Positions 22,007 through 34,181 of a DNA stretch of 64,000 nt are shown here, in pieces; the stretch's first letter is position 1; every line of letters begins with the position of its first letter. The DNA is from Flectonema sp. DT1601 (taxonomy: Eukaryota > Euglenozoa > Diplonemea > Diplonemida > Diplonemidae), in assembly GCA_964019425.1 (NCBI GenBank), contig OZ025836.1, forward strand, positions 372,001 to 436,000, in the 5' to 3' direction. The translations under genes and the position numbers were made by a program. Under the pieces are notes generated by a model. That model did no database searches. It saw only the letters and a program-made list of their open reading frames with translations, and was not told where the DNA came from.

Positions 22007-23102
22007 TCAACTCTTCCAAGAAGATAACAATGCGTTTTAGAACGCTGTCATGACGCCACGTGAACCTCCCTTGTGTTAAAGAGACAGGACAGCCTGTTAA
22101 GACATGCCTGAGGGTAGGATTCACTTTGCCACACAAAACACAATTTTGGTCCACGTTGGTGATGTTCCACCTCTTTAAATTATCTTGTGAGGGGAGGGTG
22201 TTTGTAACCGCTTTCAGTTGAAATGAGATATAGGCAGGATTTCCCTCCCTAAGTACCTTATTCCAGGTGAAATCGTTTATCATACATTTAGACCACTCCT
22301 TCCACTGACCTTGGACTTGTAATTTATTCAAAGAGTTCAGTAGTTCATCTGTGGCTTCCACTTCAAAACGCTTAAGGAGATCGGGGCGAGTAGTACGTAG
22401 ATCGCGCAATCGGTGACCAAGACCAGCTGATTGCTTCGCGAGAGAACGGTAAGAAAAAAACTTAATAAGGCGCTCCCATTCAGCAGAAGCTGAAAACTTT
22501 TTCGACCAATTGGACGATTTCTCCATAATAACATTGTAGACACCGTGCATGTCAGAGTCCTGTGAGGATCTGAGTATGTCTAGTTTAATTGATTGCGCTT
22601 GTTTATATAGCGTCTCGACTCTTTTGTGTCTGAGACCAACAGTGTTCTTTGAACCGGTAAAAAGGATGACTGTGTTCGCAGAGCGGACAAATCCCCACCA
22701 TTTCTTCAAAAAAGGTTTAATAATTTTGTCCATTTTTTTGGCAAAAGGGAGAGATAAGTCATGGATCATTAAACTCCATGTTAACCTTGACAATAACAAA
22801 TGTTGGACAGACCAAGCCTTCTGAGACCCATACAGTGGCATGGCGTCGACTTTTTTTAAAAAATTCCTGGTAAAAGTGGTCAGGCGCTCTCGCAATTTCT
22901 GTTCTTTGGCGTTCGGCTCAAACCAACGCCCGAGGTATTTGAACTCTCCAGCTTCCTGGAGATTCGTAATCGGAACATTGTTAATCTTCAGGTCCGGGTT
23001 AGCTGGTTTCCCTTGTACAAAGCTGTGGGCAATGCATTTCTGGGGTTTCGCTTTCATACCACGAGACCAGGAAAGAAACTGTTCGAGCGACTTGATTAGC
23101 AA
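22007..23102 (-). pseudogene. LINE part 2: RT thumb and CCHC knuckle
   Basis: Continues the reverse transcriptase in a shifted frame. It begins with the segment usual after the RT active site (SLEQFLSWSRGMKAKPQKC), then GEFKYLGRWF. Near its end is C-x2-C-x8-H-x4-C (CVLCGKVNPTLRHVLTGC), the knuckle that precedes the endonuclease in R2-type LINEs. The frame then enters the MITE at 22004. Removing the MITE plus one TA (473 bases) puts this part in the same frame as part 3. Confidence 0.85.
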
Positions 23103-25045
23103 TTTTGCCCCGCCTTTGATGACGTGGTAAGTTGTAAATCATCAGCAAAAGCTGCAACTAATAGTTGGAGGGATTTATTGTTAAACTCGTAGGCTTCCTG
23201 TTGATGAACTGCTAAGGAAAAGAGCAGTAGTTGGAATACCAAATTAAAAAGGGTTGGGGAGGAAACGCAGCCTTGAAAGACACCAACTTCAAAAGGGATA
23301 GTGGGCGTCAGGCCTTCTCCAACTCTGATTTGGACGCGCATGGAGGAATAATACCTTTTATAGAAACCGATTATTCTTTCGTGAATTCCGAAATATTTTA
23401 AAGCAAAGAAAATTAATTGATGTTTGACTGATCCGAAAGCATCTGCCAAATCCACCCAGACAATTGTTAGGTTTTTCCGGAGAGCTTTCACTTCTTTAAA
23501 AATCTCTGAGGTGATCGTGGCATGTTCGATACACCCAGAGACACCTTTCCTAAAGCCTTTTTGAAAATTAAATTTAGAAAGAGTGTGGTTTGCGACGGCT
23601 TCCTGAATGACCGTATTAAAAATTTTCCCGTCGCAGTTGCCCACAGCTATCGGTCTCGTTTTCGAGATGTCTTTCCCATCGGAGTTGGGCTTTGGGAGCA
23701 TTGTTACAAATGCTAAGCCCCAACTATCCGGATAGGCCTTGAGTTCGAAAATTCTCTTTAATACCTTGTAAAGTGCTTCCATAAAAGTTGGGACCTTTTT
23801 CCATACAACATAAGGTATGCAATTGGGACCAGGGGCACATTTGTTTTTTTTCTTTGATAAGAGAATACCAAACTGTTCGAAGCTCGGGAACTGGATATCA
23901 TCCATTGTCTTGTAGTCAGACTTAGGTAAAAAAGAGGGATGGGTGAAATCAGTTTTTTTTTTTTCATTGTCACAATAATTGTTTTTAAAATGTTCAATTA
24001 TTTTTTCCTCTGGAATATCAAGGGAGGGGGGTTGAGGATCTTCTTTTTGGAGTTCTTCTTTTATGGCAGTAAACGGATTTTGACGAAATTTATCTTGTAA
24101 TTTTTTGAATAAATTTTTCTTTTCTATATTCCGATACATTCGGAAAATCCTTTTCATTCTCGTTCTTGCCTCTTTCCATTTGACAGCGTTCTCTATAGAA
24201 GGCCCAGATTTGCGGAGCTCCTGTCTTAGCTGTTTCATTTCCAGACGACATTCACGTTTTTCTTGGTCGAGGATGACCTCTTCCCTTGATTTCTGTTTGC
24301 GGGGTAAATTCCGCTTTGTTTCTTCAAAGAAACTGCTACAAATTTGATAAACCGTTTTGAGTAGTTTATCAAGTTGGTCGGCAGGTTTTAAAGAGTTTTC
24401 TGTTTCGACGGTGAAAGTTTGGAGTTTTTCTGTAGCAGAAACGTCGATGTCCTTCCATTCAGTTCCAAAAGATCGGAATTTGAGACGAGACGGGTGTAAC
24501 GGGGTAAAAGTGGGTGTTGTAGAGTTACAAGGAACGAAAGCTGTTTGTGAAGTTTTAAAATCTACAGATTCTCCTACAAAGGGAGGTTCCAGGTCTGAAT
24601 TATTCCCTGTGAGGGGAGACAGAGGTGTACCTTTACATGTACCGTTAGCACAGTGTTTCGCTCTCGTAGCGATACTTTTGAAAAGCTTACCACATTCTGG
24701 ACAAGGTAAGTGGTAACAATCTTTAACTTGGGAGTGGGTAGATGGGGGAAAACGTGACTTATAGTCCTTAAATTCTTTACTAAACTTACAGTTACGTCTA
24801 AAATGCGCAACTGGACCTTTGAGGTATGTCTCAAAACATAAAGGACATTTGGCTACTAAAGTTTTATCCCCATCCAGAGCCGATCTCGAAATAGCCTCTT
24901 GTAAAGCCTCGGGGGCTGGGTTGGCTGAGAGATGGTTGCCAGTATCTTTATGACACCGCCGGCCCGGTGTTTCTTTTTTTTTTTGTTGTGAAGTAGCAAT
25001 AATAAAAAAAAAAAAAAAATAGAAAAGAGAATGGCTCAGAAACAA
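23096..25045 (-). pseudogene. LINE part 1: zinc fingers and reverse transcriptase
   Basis: An open frame of about 649 codons. Two fingers lie near the N-terminus: C-x2-C-x10-H-x4-C (KCPLCFETYLKGPVAHFRRN...) and C-x2-C-x12-H-x5-C (PCPECGKLF...). Reverse-transcriptase blocks follow: KCAPGPNCIPYVVWK, RPIAVGNCDGKIF, VWVDLADAFGSVKH, GVFQGCVSSPTLFN and the catalytic FADD (about 23138-23149). The first codon of the open frame is TTG and its leader is translated poly-T, so the true start is missing or upstream. The frame closes soon after FADD, where the rest of the protein continues in another frame; this is a frameshift relative to the family. Confidence 0.85.
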
Positions 25046-25347
25046 TATCGATGAGTTAAGATCTTTTTTTTTAAACTAATTCTTTTTTTTTTAATTTCGG
25101 GCAGCTAACCCTAGAGTTTTTTTTGGTAAATACTGTTTAAAGGAAAACGAGCTACGCTCTAAAACAGAAAAATCGGAGTAACTACTTGTTTATAATATAT
25201 ATTTTGATAAATAATGTGGTTGGCAAATGAATGCCGAAGAGGCAACTTGAGAAAAGCAATTGGATGAGAAGAAACATTGGGTCTTATAAAGCAAAGGAGA
25301 TAGAGGGGCCTAAAAAGACCGCAGAGTGGATAGCTCCACAAAAGGCT
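25046..25347. other. Spacer upstream of the LINE, no gene seen
   Basis: AT-rich sequence between the truncated 5' side of the LINE and the next terminal repeat. I see no open frame or repeat end that I can support. Confidence 0.6.
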
Positions 25348-25540
25348 GAATTCGATAGAGTGGGAAGTAACGGACTGGGAGCTTTTGGCTCCTGCCCTAT
25401 TCCCGATGTAAACTTTCTTTTTATTTTTTTTTTTTTTTTTAACAGGCCCAGAGGGCGACAATGACTGTTGCTGACCAAGGAATACTATTCAAATGAATTT
25501 TCGTTTCAAAGAAACGAACAGAATTAAGAGAGAGGCAGAG

Positions 25541-25571
<31 letters not shown>

Positions 25572-25746
25572 AGAAATATGAAGAGGAAATAATCAAACAT
25601 GAAAAAAATAAAAAAAAAATAAAATATAAATAAAAAACGTTGTATGAAAAAGGAAAAAAAAGAAAAAAAAGAAAAAAGACCAGAAAAGGAAAGAGAAAAT
25701 GAAAAGGTATAATATTATTGTGGGGATATGAGGATAGCAGGGAGAT

Positions 25747-25748
<2 letters not shown>
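25348..25748 (+). repeat. Satellite-capping terminal repeat, copy 8 (complete, 401 bp)
   Basis: Near-identical to 954-1354 and exactly the same length, from GAATTCGATAGAGTGGGAAG to GGAGATGC. It is the left cap of the third satellite unit, now separated from its array by the 2.8-kb transposon at 25789-28620. Confidence 0.9.
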
Positions 25749-25777
<29 letters not shown>

Positions 25778-26025
25778 TTTATTATTATCATACTTGTACC
25801 CCTTTAAAGGGGAATTAAAAATTAAAGCGGAAATAAAGGGCTTTTAATATTAAAGGGCTTTTAATTAATTCCCCTTTATTTTCCAATTTAATGAAATAAA
25901 GGGGAATTAAAGGGGATTTAATGAATTAAAGGGCCCTTTATTTTAAAATTAAAGGGGATTTAATTCCCCTTTAATTTTAAAAAATAAAAATAAAGGGCTT
26001 TTAATGGTTTTTAATTAAAAAAAAA

Positions 26026-26100
26026 ATCCTCCACCAGGACTCGAACCTGCAGCCTAGCGAATGCAAATCCACAATCATACCAGTGGACAACCAGCGTCAC
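26026..26100 (-). pseudogene. tRNA-like relic
   Basis: On the minus strand the sequence has a B-box-like GGTTCGAGTCC and an A-box-like TGGTTGTCCACTGG at tRNA spacing. The acceptor and anticodon stems do not pair well, so I read it as a tRNA-derived relic carried by the transposon and not as a working tRNA. Confidence 0.4.
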
Positions 26101-26861
26101 TTAAAAAAGTTTTTTTTTAATTTTCTTTCCTATATTCTTATTGCAGGAATTATCCTTGCAAGGAATTTCTCCTCAAAAATCGTTATTTCACAAGATTCTT
26201 CTCCCACAAAAATAATTCCTGATCAAGGAAAAATTTTTACTGGGGGTTTCCTTTGGTGATCTGGTAAGGAATTATTATTGTGAGGAATTTTTTTTTTGGA
26301 AATTTTTTTTTCAGCAAAAATTCGGGAGTTCCTCACAAGAATTTCGGCACGAGGTATTAAGTTGCTCGACCTTCGCTGTTTTTTTCGATACGTGATTAGT
26401 CCGTTAGAGGACTGTCGGTGTGAAAGGAAAGAAAGTCGGAACGGTGGCCAAAGATTAGTGAGTAGACTGAGTTGGTCAGTTACCAGCATGGTAGCTAGCG
26501 GTTTCCTTATGATGTTAAATATCGTTATGATGATATAGTTGTATTTTACAAATCAAACTCAAACGCCCCCCTTCCTGAGTTGGTGTTCGTCTTGGTGATT
26601 AATTCACAGTTGAATAACTCGATTCCGTACTGCACTGAATGACAACACGGAAAAAAGAGATGTGTATGCAGCTGAGAGGAATCGTAACTTCAAGTGCTTT
26701 TGCATTCTGAAGATTGCAATGGATGATAATTAAATCTGTCAGTGAGTATCAATTGGTGGGTAGACCACCGAAGTTACTGTGAACAAACCAGCGTGTCCAA
26801 AGCAGGCGTTCGTCTTGTATTTTACGTATAAAATCCCCCTTCAAGTTTTCAAGACAATATA

Positions 26862-26996
26862 ATTATTAATTAAATACTCATGGGTTTTATAAAAAACTGT
26901 TGCGGTTACATAAGCAAGTGGTGCTCAACTATGTTCACGTGGTATTTATTTATCTGCAGTCATTTACTACGCTGCCGCTGACAGTCAAGATTGTCA
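26862..26996 (+). other. Conserved ~130-bp element, copy A
   Basis: Shares ordered blocks with 49126-49246: ATTAATT-AAATACTCATG, GTTTTATAAAA, CTGTTGCGGT, GCTCAACTA, and CTGACAGT-AAGATTGTC. The last block can fold (CTGACA...TGTCAG). It lies within the 2.8-kb transposon, while the other copy lies in a probable 5' leader intron of the lipase gene. It could be a small RNA, a promoter or enhancer, or captured host sequence. Confidence 0.6.
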
Positions 26997-27611
26997 GAGA
27001 AATACCTGGTCAATTTGACTTGACATCATTTTTTCTCGCAATTTTAAAATAAAAACTTTCTCCTCTCTTTAGGCTATTACTACAAACTTTATTTTCAATC
27101 TCTCAAGACAAAAGCTTATGTGGGAACAATTAGACAGGAGCATGATATCCAAAAGTTACATGTCTGAAATCATGGAGAATACATTCTTTCGGAGTTGCTT
27201 TAACCAGTAGAATCAGATGCGTGGTCCGTTCCGGTAGGACTCCCTTCTTACGAATGTGTGGTGCCTCGTGTTAGCGCTTTGGATAGTAATAACCATTGGC
27301 GGCGACTATGCACGGGGTGGCCAGTGGGTTTAATGAGGTTGTTGTGTAATCCCCTTCCATGGCTCTGTTTCGGCATGCTGGAAAGCGAAGCTCTGAAGTT
27401 TACTTCAGGTTAGTCTTGTAAGCCTATCCTTCCGGTTCAGTTCTCGGCTTGGTTGATTCCCTCGATCGTCCCATCCAGGAGTTTGTGTGCATGGTGAGGC
27501 CCTCTGGAAACCCAGCCCAGCACAAGACACCAGGCTCACGGCGAAGACTGGACCCGAAAGTAACCTTGCGTTCTGTTCTGTTGGCAAGCTCTCTGGCTGA
27601 GTGCGTTCGAA

Positions 27612-28370
27612 GTGAGTGGAATTGCTAGTTTGTTGGGTTATGTTCGTAGCAGCTTCACGGTGACGGCGGCCTTATTGAGAATTATCCCTGGTTGTTACAT
27701 GTTACGTAATGATTGGGTTCTCAAGACTGGTTGCTTGCTAATGTGAATGCTGACGTTCGAACTGTTATTCGTAGCAGCTTCACGGTGACGGCGGCCTTAT
27801 TGAGAATTATCCCTGGTTGTTACATGTTGAAAGTTGCAGGTTAACTGTGGCTGATTCACGTAATGGTTGGGTTCTCAAGACTGGTTGTTTGCTAATGTGA
27901 ATGCTGACGTTCGAACTGCCCCGACTTTCGAGTAGTTTCCTTTTCCGGCGTGTAACAATCCCGACTGACGAAAAAGGTTGGAGGAATTGCTAGTTTGTTG
28001 GGTTATATTCGTAGCAGCTTCACGGTGACGGCGGCCTTACTGAGAATTATCCCTGGTTGTTACGTGTTGAAAGTCACAGGTTATAGCGTCAAAATAACAC
28101 TCGCGTGGGTGGTTGCTCTCTTCGGAAAGCATAACTTCAGACCCGTCAATTCGCGGCGCTTATATCTACACACATTAATTAGTTGAACGAGTTCAAGTCA
28201 CTTCCCTGCATAGCAGATCCGTGTCCTCTGTACTAACGCTATACTAAGTGTGACTGTGACTGATACACGTAATGGTTGGGTTCTTTAAGTACTCAGGACT
28301 GGTTGCCTGCTGATGTGAATGCTGACGTTCGAACTGCCCCGACTTTCGAGTAATTTCCTTTCCGACTTAG
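27612..28370 (+). repeat. Threefold internal repeat in the 2.8-kb transposon
   Basis: GTAGCAGCTTCACGGTGACG with its downstream GGCGGCCTTA-TGAGAATTATCC block occurs three times (near 27645, 27775 and 28010). Each is followed by GTTGGGTTCT/ATTGGGTTCT, a TAATGTGAATGCTGACGTTC-like block and, in two copies, CCCCGACTTTCGAGTA. The copies differ by internal insertions. No coding potential is evident. Confidence 0.8.
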
Positions 28371-30327
28371 GATGACGCAGCGTGGTGGGTGCCTTGGGAT
28401 TTAATAAATAAAGCGGAAATAAAGGGGCTTTCCCACCCCCCTTTATTCCGCTTATTTCCCCTTTATTTCCCCTTTATTTTGGAAAAAAAGGAAAAAAAGC
28501 CCTTTATTTGGATTAAAAGCCCTTTATTTCCCCTTTATTTTGGAATTACGGAAATTAAAGGGCATTAAAAGCCCTTTAATTTCCCCTTTATTTTGCCCCC
28601 TTTAAAGGGGTACAAGTATGTATTATTTAAAAAAAGGAAACAATCAGTTTAGCGTCTCGATCGGGACGGAAAATAGAAATTAATCGACATAGTCGATCGA
28701 TAGAAAAAAAAACAATGATAACATTGTTTATTCTTTTTTTTTTTTTTTTTTTTTTTAAATCCTTTTAATTATTTTAAAGAAAAAACAATCAGTTTAGCGT
28801 CTTGACCAGGACGGAAAATAGAAAGTGATCGACATAGTCGATCGATAAAAAAACAATGATAACATTGTTTATTCTTTTTTTTTTTGTTTTTTTTTTATAT
28901 TCTTTTTTATTAATTTTGAAAAAAAAAACAATCAGTTTAGCGTCTTGACCAGGACGGAAAATAGAAAGTAATCGACATAGTCGATCGATAAAAAAACAAT
29001 GATAACATTGTTTAATCTTTTTTTTTTTTTAAATTCTTTTTATTTATTTTTTAAAGAAAAAAAAACGGAAAATAGAAATTAGTCGACAAAGTCGAACGAT
29101 AAAAAAACAATGATAACATTGTTTATTCTTTTTTTTTATTTTTTTTATATTTTTTTTTAATTAATTTTGAAAAAAAAACAATCAGTTTAGCGTCTTGACC
29201 AGGACGGAAAATAGAAAGCGATCGACATAGTCGATCGGTAAGAAAACAATGATAACATTGTTTATTCTTTTTTTTTATTTTAAATTTTTTTTATTTATTT
29301 TTTAAAGAAAAAAACGGAAAATAGAAATTAGTCGACAAAGTCGAACGATAAAAAAAAACAATGATAACATTGTTTATTCTTTTTTTTTGTATTTTTTTTA
29401 TATTCTTTTTTATTAATTTTGAAAAAAAAAAAACAATCAGTTTAGCGTCTTGACCAGGACGGAAAATAGAAAGTGATCGACATAGTCGATCGATAAAAAA
29501 AAAACAATGATAATATTGTTTATTCTTTTTTTTTTTTTTTTTTTTTAAATTCTTTTTATTTATTTTTTAAAAAAAAAAAATGGAAAATAGAAAATAGTCA
29601 ACAAAGTCGAACGATAAAAAAAAACAATGATAACATTGTTTATTCTATTTTTTTATTTTTATTTTTTTTCTATTCTTTTTTATTAATTTTGAAAAAAAAA
29701 AACAATCAGTTTAGCGTCTTGACCAGGACGGAAAATAGAAAGTGATCGACATAGTCGATCGATAAAAAAAAAACAATGATAATATTGTTTATTCTTTTTT
29801 TTTTTTTTTTTTTTAAATTCTTTTTATTTATTTTTTAAAGAAAAAAAATGGAAAATAGAAAATAGTCAACAAAGTCGAACGATAAAAAAAAACAATGATA
29901 ACATTGTTTATTCTATTTTTTTATTTTTATTTTTTTTCTATTCTTTTTTATTAATTTTGAAAAAAAAAAACAATCAGTTTAGCGTCTTGACCAGGACGGA
30001 AAATAGAAAGTAATCGACATAGTCGATCGATAAAAAAAACAATGATAATATTGTTTATTCTTTTTTTTTTTTTTTAAATTCTTTTTATTTATTTTTTAAA
30101 AAGAAAAAAACGGAAAATAGAAATTAGTCAACAAAGTCGAACGATAAAAAAAAAACAATGATAACATTGTTTATTCTTTTTTTTTTATTTTTTTTATATT
30201 CTTTTTTATTAATTTTGAAAAAAAAAAACAATCAGTTTAGCGTCTTGACCAGGACGGAAAATAGAAAGTAATCGACATAGTCGATCGATAAAAAAAACAA
30301 TGATAACATTGTTTATTCTTTTTTTTT

Positions 30328-30885
30328 ACCGGGACTTGTTACAGATGATTTAAAATTAGACATGTGGCCGAAGAATCTCTCCTTACTTGAGTAGTTTTCG
30401 ACGAATATGGTTATTATGAGTCTTTCAGCGACTGGTTGGATGAAGTAGGGGTACCTCGAACTAAGCGTGCTACGTATGATGGCATCATAGCTGACTCTCC
30501 GAAATCTCACATTCGAATGGAGGATTTTCTGCGAGATTTTCCATCGACGAGACCTAATTTTCTGTGGTTGGTTGACAGTGACACAATACGAACAGCAGCG
30601 ATAGGCCTCAAGAGAGAGCGCGGACCTCCCAACAATCTGTTATTAGGACACATTGATAGGCTCATTGACCTCGATATTGCTGAGATTATGCCTAGGGTGA
30701 AAGATCGTTTATTCAGCGGTGCCTTTTGCGTTCCGAAGAAAGTGCCTGGTACACTTAGGTTTATTATAAACCCGAAGTCGCTGAACAACAGCCTCAGTAA
30801 CGCTGCAATTCCAAAATGCACGTTACCATCGTACAGAAGTATTCGTCTGACGATGATGTCCCATGAGTGGGTTGTTCAGTTCGAC
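30328..30885 (+). mobile_element. Reverse-transcriptase fossil (DIRS-like YR retroelement fragment)
   Basis: About 150 residues of open frame resemble the N-terminal fingers of a reverse transcriptase, with FCVPKKVPGTLRFIINPKSL and then VVQFDF, an arrangement seen in DIRS-type and some LTR-related elements. Both edges are abrupt junctions with satellite. It is a broken internal fragment. DIRS-like is an inference supported by the recombinase fossil at 315-953. Confidence 0.55.
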
Positions 30886-31141
30886 TTTTTTTTATTTATT
30901 ATTTAAAAAAAGGAAACAATCAGTTTAGCGTCTTGACCAGGACGGAAAATAGAAAGTGATCGACATAGTCGATCGATAAAAAAACAATGATAACATTGTT
31001 TATTCTTTTTTTTTATTTTAAATTCTTTTTATTTATTTTTTAAAGAAAAAAAAACGGAAAATAGAAATTAGTCGACAAAGTCGAACGATAAAAAAAAAAC
31101 AATGATAACATTGTTTATTCTTTTTTTTATTTTTTTTTTAT

Positions 31142-31900
31142 CATAGATGGAAGTGCCCTACAATTTGGAGGGCGTGTAGGGCGCTTGTAGGGCGCTTTTA
31201 ATATAAATATTATTTTGGAGGGCGCTTTTTTTTACCTTTTTTATTACTATAAGACAGCTAAATTGACGTCGACTTACACTGACGCACAAGTATTTTGACG
31301 CAGAAGCCAAAAAAAAATTTTGACATGCTTGGCAGTCTTTCGAAAAAGAGAAAAAAGGGTGTCACGGGGTTCGAACCCGAGACCTCCAGGTCATGGTTCG
31401 GAGGTCAACAATGGCAAAAACAATGGGCTACTCCTTGAGAGCTTCCGGAGCCTGCTACAATCCCTGAAGCTGAAACTCATTTCAGTGGACGATGCATCCC
31501 AGATCTACAAGGAGCTGATTAGCCCGCAGAATGCACCGAGTCGAATATAGAGGGATTCGAGGAGGGAGAGTGCGTTCTTACTAACCTGTTAATAGGCCGG
31601 TCTTCACGGTACCTTGTGAGAAAAAAAAGAAGTTTACTGGTGGCAAGTAAACTGATATCCCAGAGACGCATTTGATCGGGCGAACCGGAGAAAAGTCAAA
31701 TAAGATGCGATTCGACCCTCGCTGAGGGCAGGGGTGTGTCAAAATGAGCTCGGCATTATATTAAATTTAATTAAAAAAGCGCCCTACGCGCCCTCCAGCG
31801 CCCTATTTTGGCCCTACAATGGCCCTATTTTGGCCCTACAAATTTTTGTGGCTGATTTTCACCAGGCGCCCTCCAAATTTGGAGGGCACTTCCATCTATG
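31142..31900. mobile_element. Non-autonomous DNA transposon, second CATAGATGG copy
   Basis: A 759-bp near-copy of 2189-2954 in opposite orientation, flanked by the direct duplication TTTTAT (31136-31141 and 31901-31906). It has the same AGGGCC/AGGGCG-rich ends. The tRNA-like B box is on the minus strand here. The two copies differ at scattered bases, so both are fairly young. Confidence 0.9.
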
Positions 31901-33206
31901 TTTTATATTCTTTTTTATTAATTTTGAAAAAAAAAAACAATCAGTTTAGCGTCTTGACCAGGACGGAAAATAGAAAGTGATCGACATAGTCGAACGATAA
32001 AAAAAAACAATGATAACATTGTTTATTCCTTTTTTTTTTTTTTTTTATATTCTTTTTATTTATTTTTAGAAAAAACATTCAGTTTAGCGTCTTGACCAGG
32101 ACGGAAAATAGAAAGTAATCGACATAGTCGATCGATAAAAAACAATGATAACATTGTTTATTCTTTTTTCTTTTTTTTTTTTTAAATCCTTTTTATTATT
32201 TTTTAAAGAAAAAACAATCAGTTTAGCGTCTTGACCAGGACGGAAAATAGAAAGTAATCGACATAGTCGATCGATAAAAAAAACAATGATAACATTGTTT
32301 ATTCCTTTTTTTTTTTTTTTTTATATTCTTTTTATTTATTTTTAGAAAAAACATTCAGTTTAGCGTCTTGACCAGGACGGAAAATAGAAAGTAATCGACA
32401 TAGTCGATCGATAAAAAACAATGATAACATTGTTTATTCTTTTTTTTTTTTTTTTTTTTTTTAAATCCTTTTAATTATTTTAAAGAAAAAACAATCAGTT
32501 TAGCGTCTTGACCAGGACGGAAAATAGAAAGTAATCGACATAGTCGATCGATAAAAAAAACAATGATAACATTGTTTAATCTTTTTTTTTCTTTATATTC
32601 TTTTTATTAATTTTTTAAAGAAAAAAACAATCAGTTTAGCGTCTTGACCAGGACGAAAAATAGAAATTAATCGACATAGTCGATCGATAAAAAAAAACAA
32701 TGATAACATTGTTTATTCTTTTTTTTAATTTTTTTTTATATTCTTTTTATTTATTTTTAGCAAAAACAATCAGTTTAGCGTCTTGACCAGGACGGAAAAT
32801 AGAAAGTAATCGACATAGTCGATCGATAAAAAACAATGATAACATTGTTTATTCTTTTTTCTTTTTTTTTTTTTAAATCCTTTTTATTATTTTTTAAAGA
32901 AAAAACAATCAGTTTAGCGTCTTGACCAAGACGGAAAATAGAAATTAGTCGACAAAGTCGATCGATAAAAAAAAACTATGATAACATTGTTTATTCTTTT
33001 TTTTTTTTTTTTTATTTTTTTATATTCTTTTTATTTATTTTTTAAAGAAAAAAAACAATCAGTTTAGCGTCTTGACCAGGACGGAAAATAGAAATTAATC
33101 GACATAGTCGATCGATAAAAAAAAACAATGATAACATTGTTTATTCCTTTTTTTTTTTTATTATTCTTTTTATTTATTTTTTAAAGAAAAAACAATCAGT
33201 TTAGCG

Positions 33207-34181
33207 TGGATTCAATTGGGATCAAACAGTTTGCCCCTTTATTTATTTATAGGTTATGACCAAAAATACACTAAAATAGACCAAAAAAAGCCAACAAAAA
33301 GTAGCCTAAAATGCACCAAACTTGTAGGACCTGGGGCTCCGACCTGGGATTGGAGTCTCGATGGGTTACGGTCACCCGAATTTTGTGGGTTGTCCAACTT
33401 ACTCATACAACCATGAGGGTTCAGAGTGTATTAAAATACTAGAGGTGCATCACAAGCGTCAGATAGGAGACAAGAGAAATCCAGCATCATGAATCTTTAG
33501 AAGAGTGACAGCTCGGTATGTGTGCAGGGCTGGGTCACACGCAGAGACAAGTATCCGCTACACGTCGTACCAACCAAGATGAGGTATGAGCGCAAAAACC
33601 AAGTATACATGATCAGCGGCCTAGGGCTTGACATGAATACCTATGGAGTAGCGAAACCATTTAATGTTCTCAAGTCTGATATCACCTCACTGAGCCACAG
33701 AGACTGTCCTTTTCGGAGTTTCTGTGAAGTAGTCCACGGAATACTTTTCTAAAGATTCAATCAACCAAACTACTCCGCTACTTACTTTCACTTGATTAGC
33801 GAGCTACTAGTATATCACTGGCTCCACGTAAAAGTGCTAATTTTGCCCCTAGTATAAAATAAATGTAACAATGAGAAAAGGTCAACCTCGGTGGCTTTTT
33901 TTTTTTTCCAACGAGGTTCCAAATGCGCCCCTGGGATTAAAATTTCCACTACACCAGTATCTGCCAACACACACTTTTTGCTGATATTGTGCTTGATGCA
34001 ATCTGTAGCTCTGTAGGGGAAATAAGCAAATCGGGTGTTTTCCTGGCATTTTAGTATGACTCTGATTCAAATAAAAAAAAAATCGGGTGATGAAACCTTA
34101 ACAAGTACCAATGAATGCCAGTTATGATTGTTTTTTACACTTGTAACACTGTACCACTGTAACACTGTATGTGCCCATGCA
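33207..34181. other. Mixed spacer, no supported gene
   Basis: Sequence between the satellite and the decayed transposase. A short open frame (33522-33752, 76 codons) has no features I recognise. Around 33310-33420 the minus strand has a weak tRNA-like arrangement (TGAGTAAGTTGG and a degenerate T-arm). I cannot assign either. Confidence 0.5.

Larger units (their letters stand above)
20014..25045 (-). mobile_element. LINE with restriction-like endonuclease (R2/NeSL/Hero group)
   Basis: A minus-strand non-LTR retrotransposon. In coding order it has two N-terminal CCHC-type zinc fingers, a reverse transcriptase, a C-terminal CCHC knuckle and a PD-(D/E)XK restriction-like endonuclease. That order defines the R2/NeSL/R4/Hero-type LINEs. 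The frame is interrupted twice: by a frameshift just after the RT core (near 23100) and by a MITE at 21534-22004. No ATG begins the 5' frame, so the 5' end is probably truncated. The three coding parts are described separately. Confidence 0.85.
25789..28620. mobile_element. 2.8-kb non-autonomous DNA transposon, CATACTTG ends, 6-bp TSD
   Basis: Inverted ends CATACTTGTACCCCTTTAAA and its reverse (24 bp, perfect), flanked by the duplication TATTAT (25783-25788 and 28621-28626). The matching place in the first unit (about 1383-1395) is empty. Ends are packed with CCCTTT/AAAGGG motifs. The interior is GC-richer than its surroundings and has no long ORF. It holds a tRNA-like relic (26026-26100), a stretch similar to the leader intron of the lipase gene (26862-26996) and a threefold internal repeat (27612-28370). 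The CATA...TATG ends and 6-bp duplication link it to 2189-2954 and 31142-31900. Confidence 0.88.
28635..33206 (+). repeat. Hairpin satellite array C
   Basis: Forward-oriented satellite. The first ~1.7 kb (to 30327) follows the unit order of array A almost base for base, minus A's transposon. It is interrupted by a reverse-transcriptase fossil (30328-30885) and a transposon (31142-31900). The array stops at CAGTTTAGCG around 33206. No terminal repeat caps this right end. Confidence 0.88.

Noticed and set aside
26026-26100. A functional tRNA gene
   Set aside because: A- and B-box-like motifs are present, but the acceptor and anticodon stems do not pair; it is better called a relic. The B-box motifs in the elements at 2189 and 31142 fail in the same way.
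1403-33206. A CRISPR array
   Set aside because: The repeats have long variable homopolymer spacers and dyads typical of satellite DNA, in a eukaryotic context with no cas genes.
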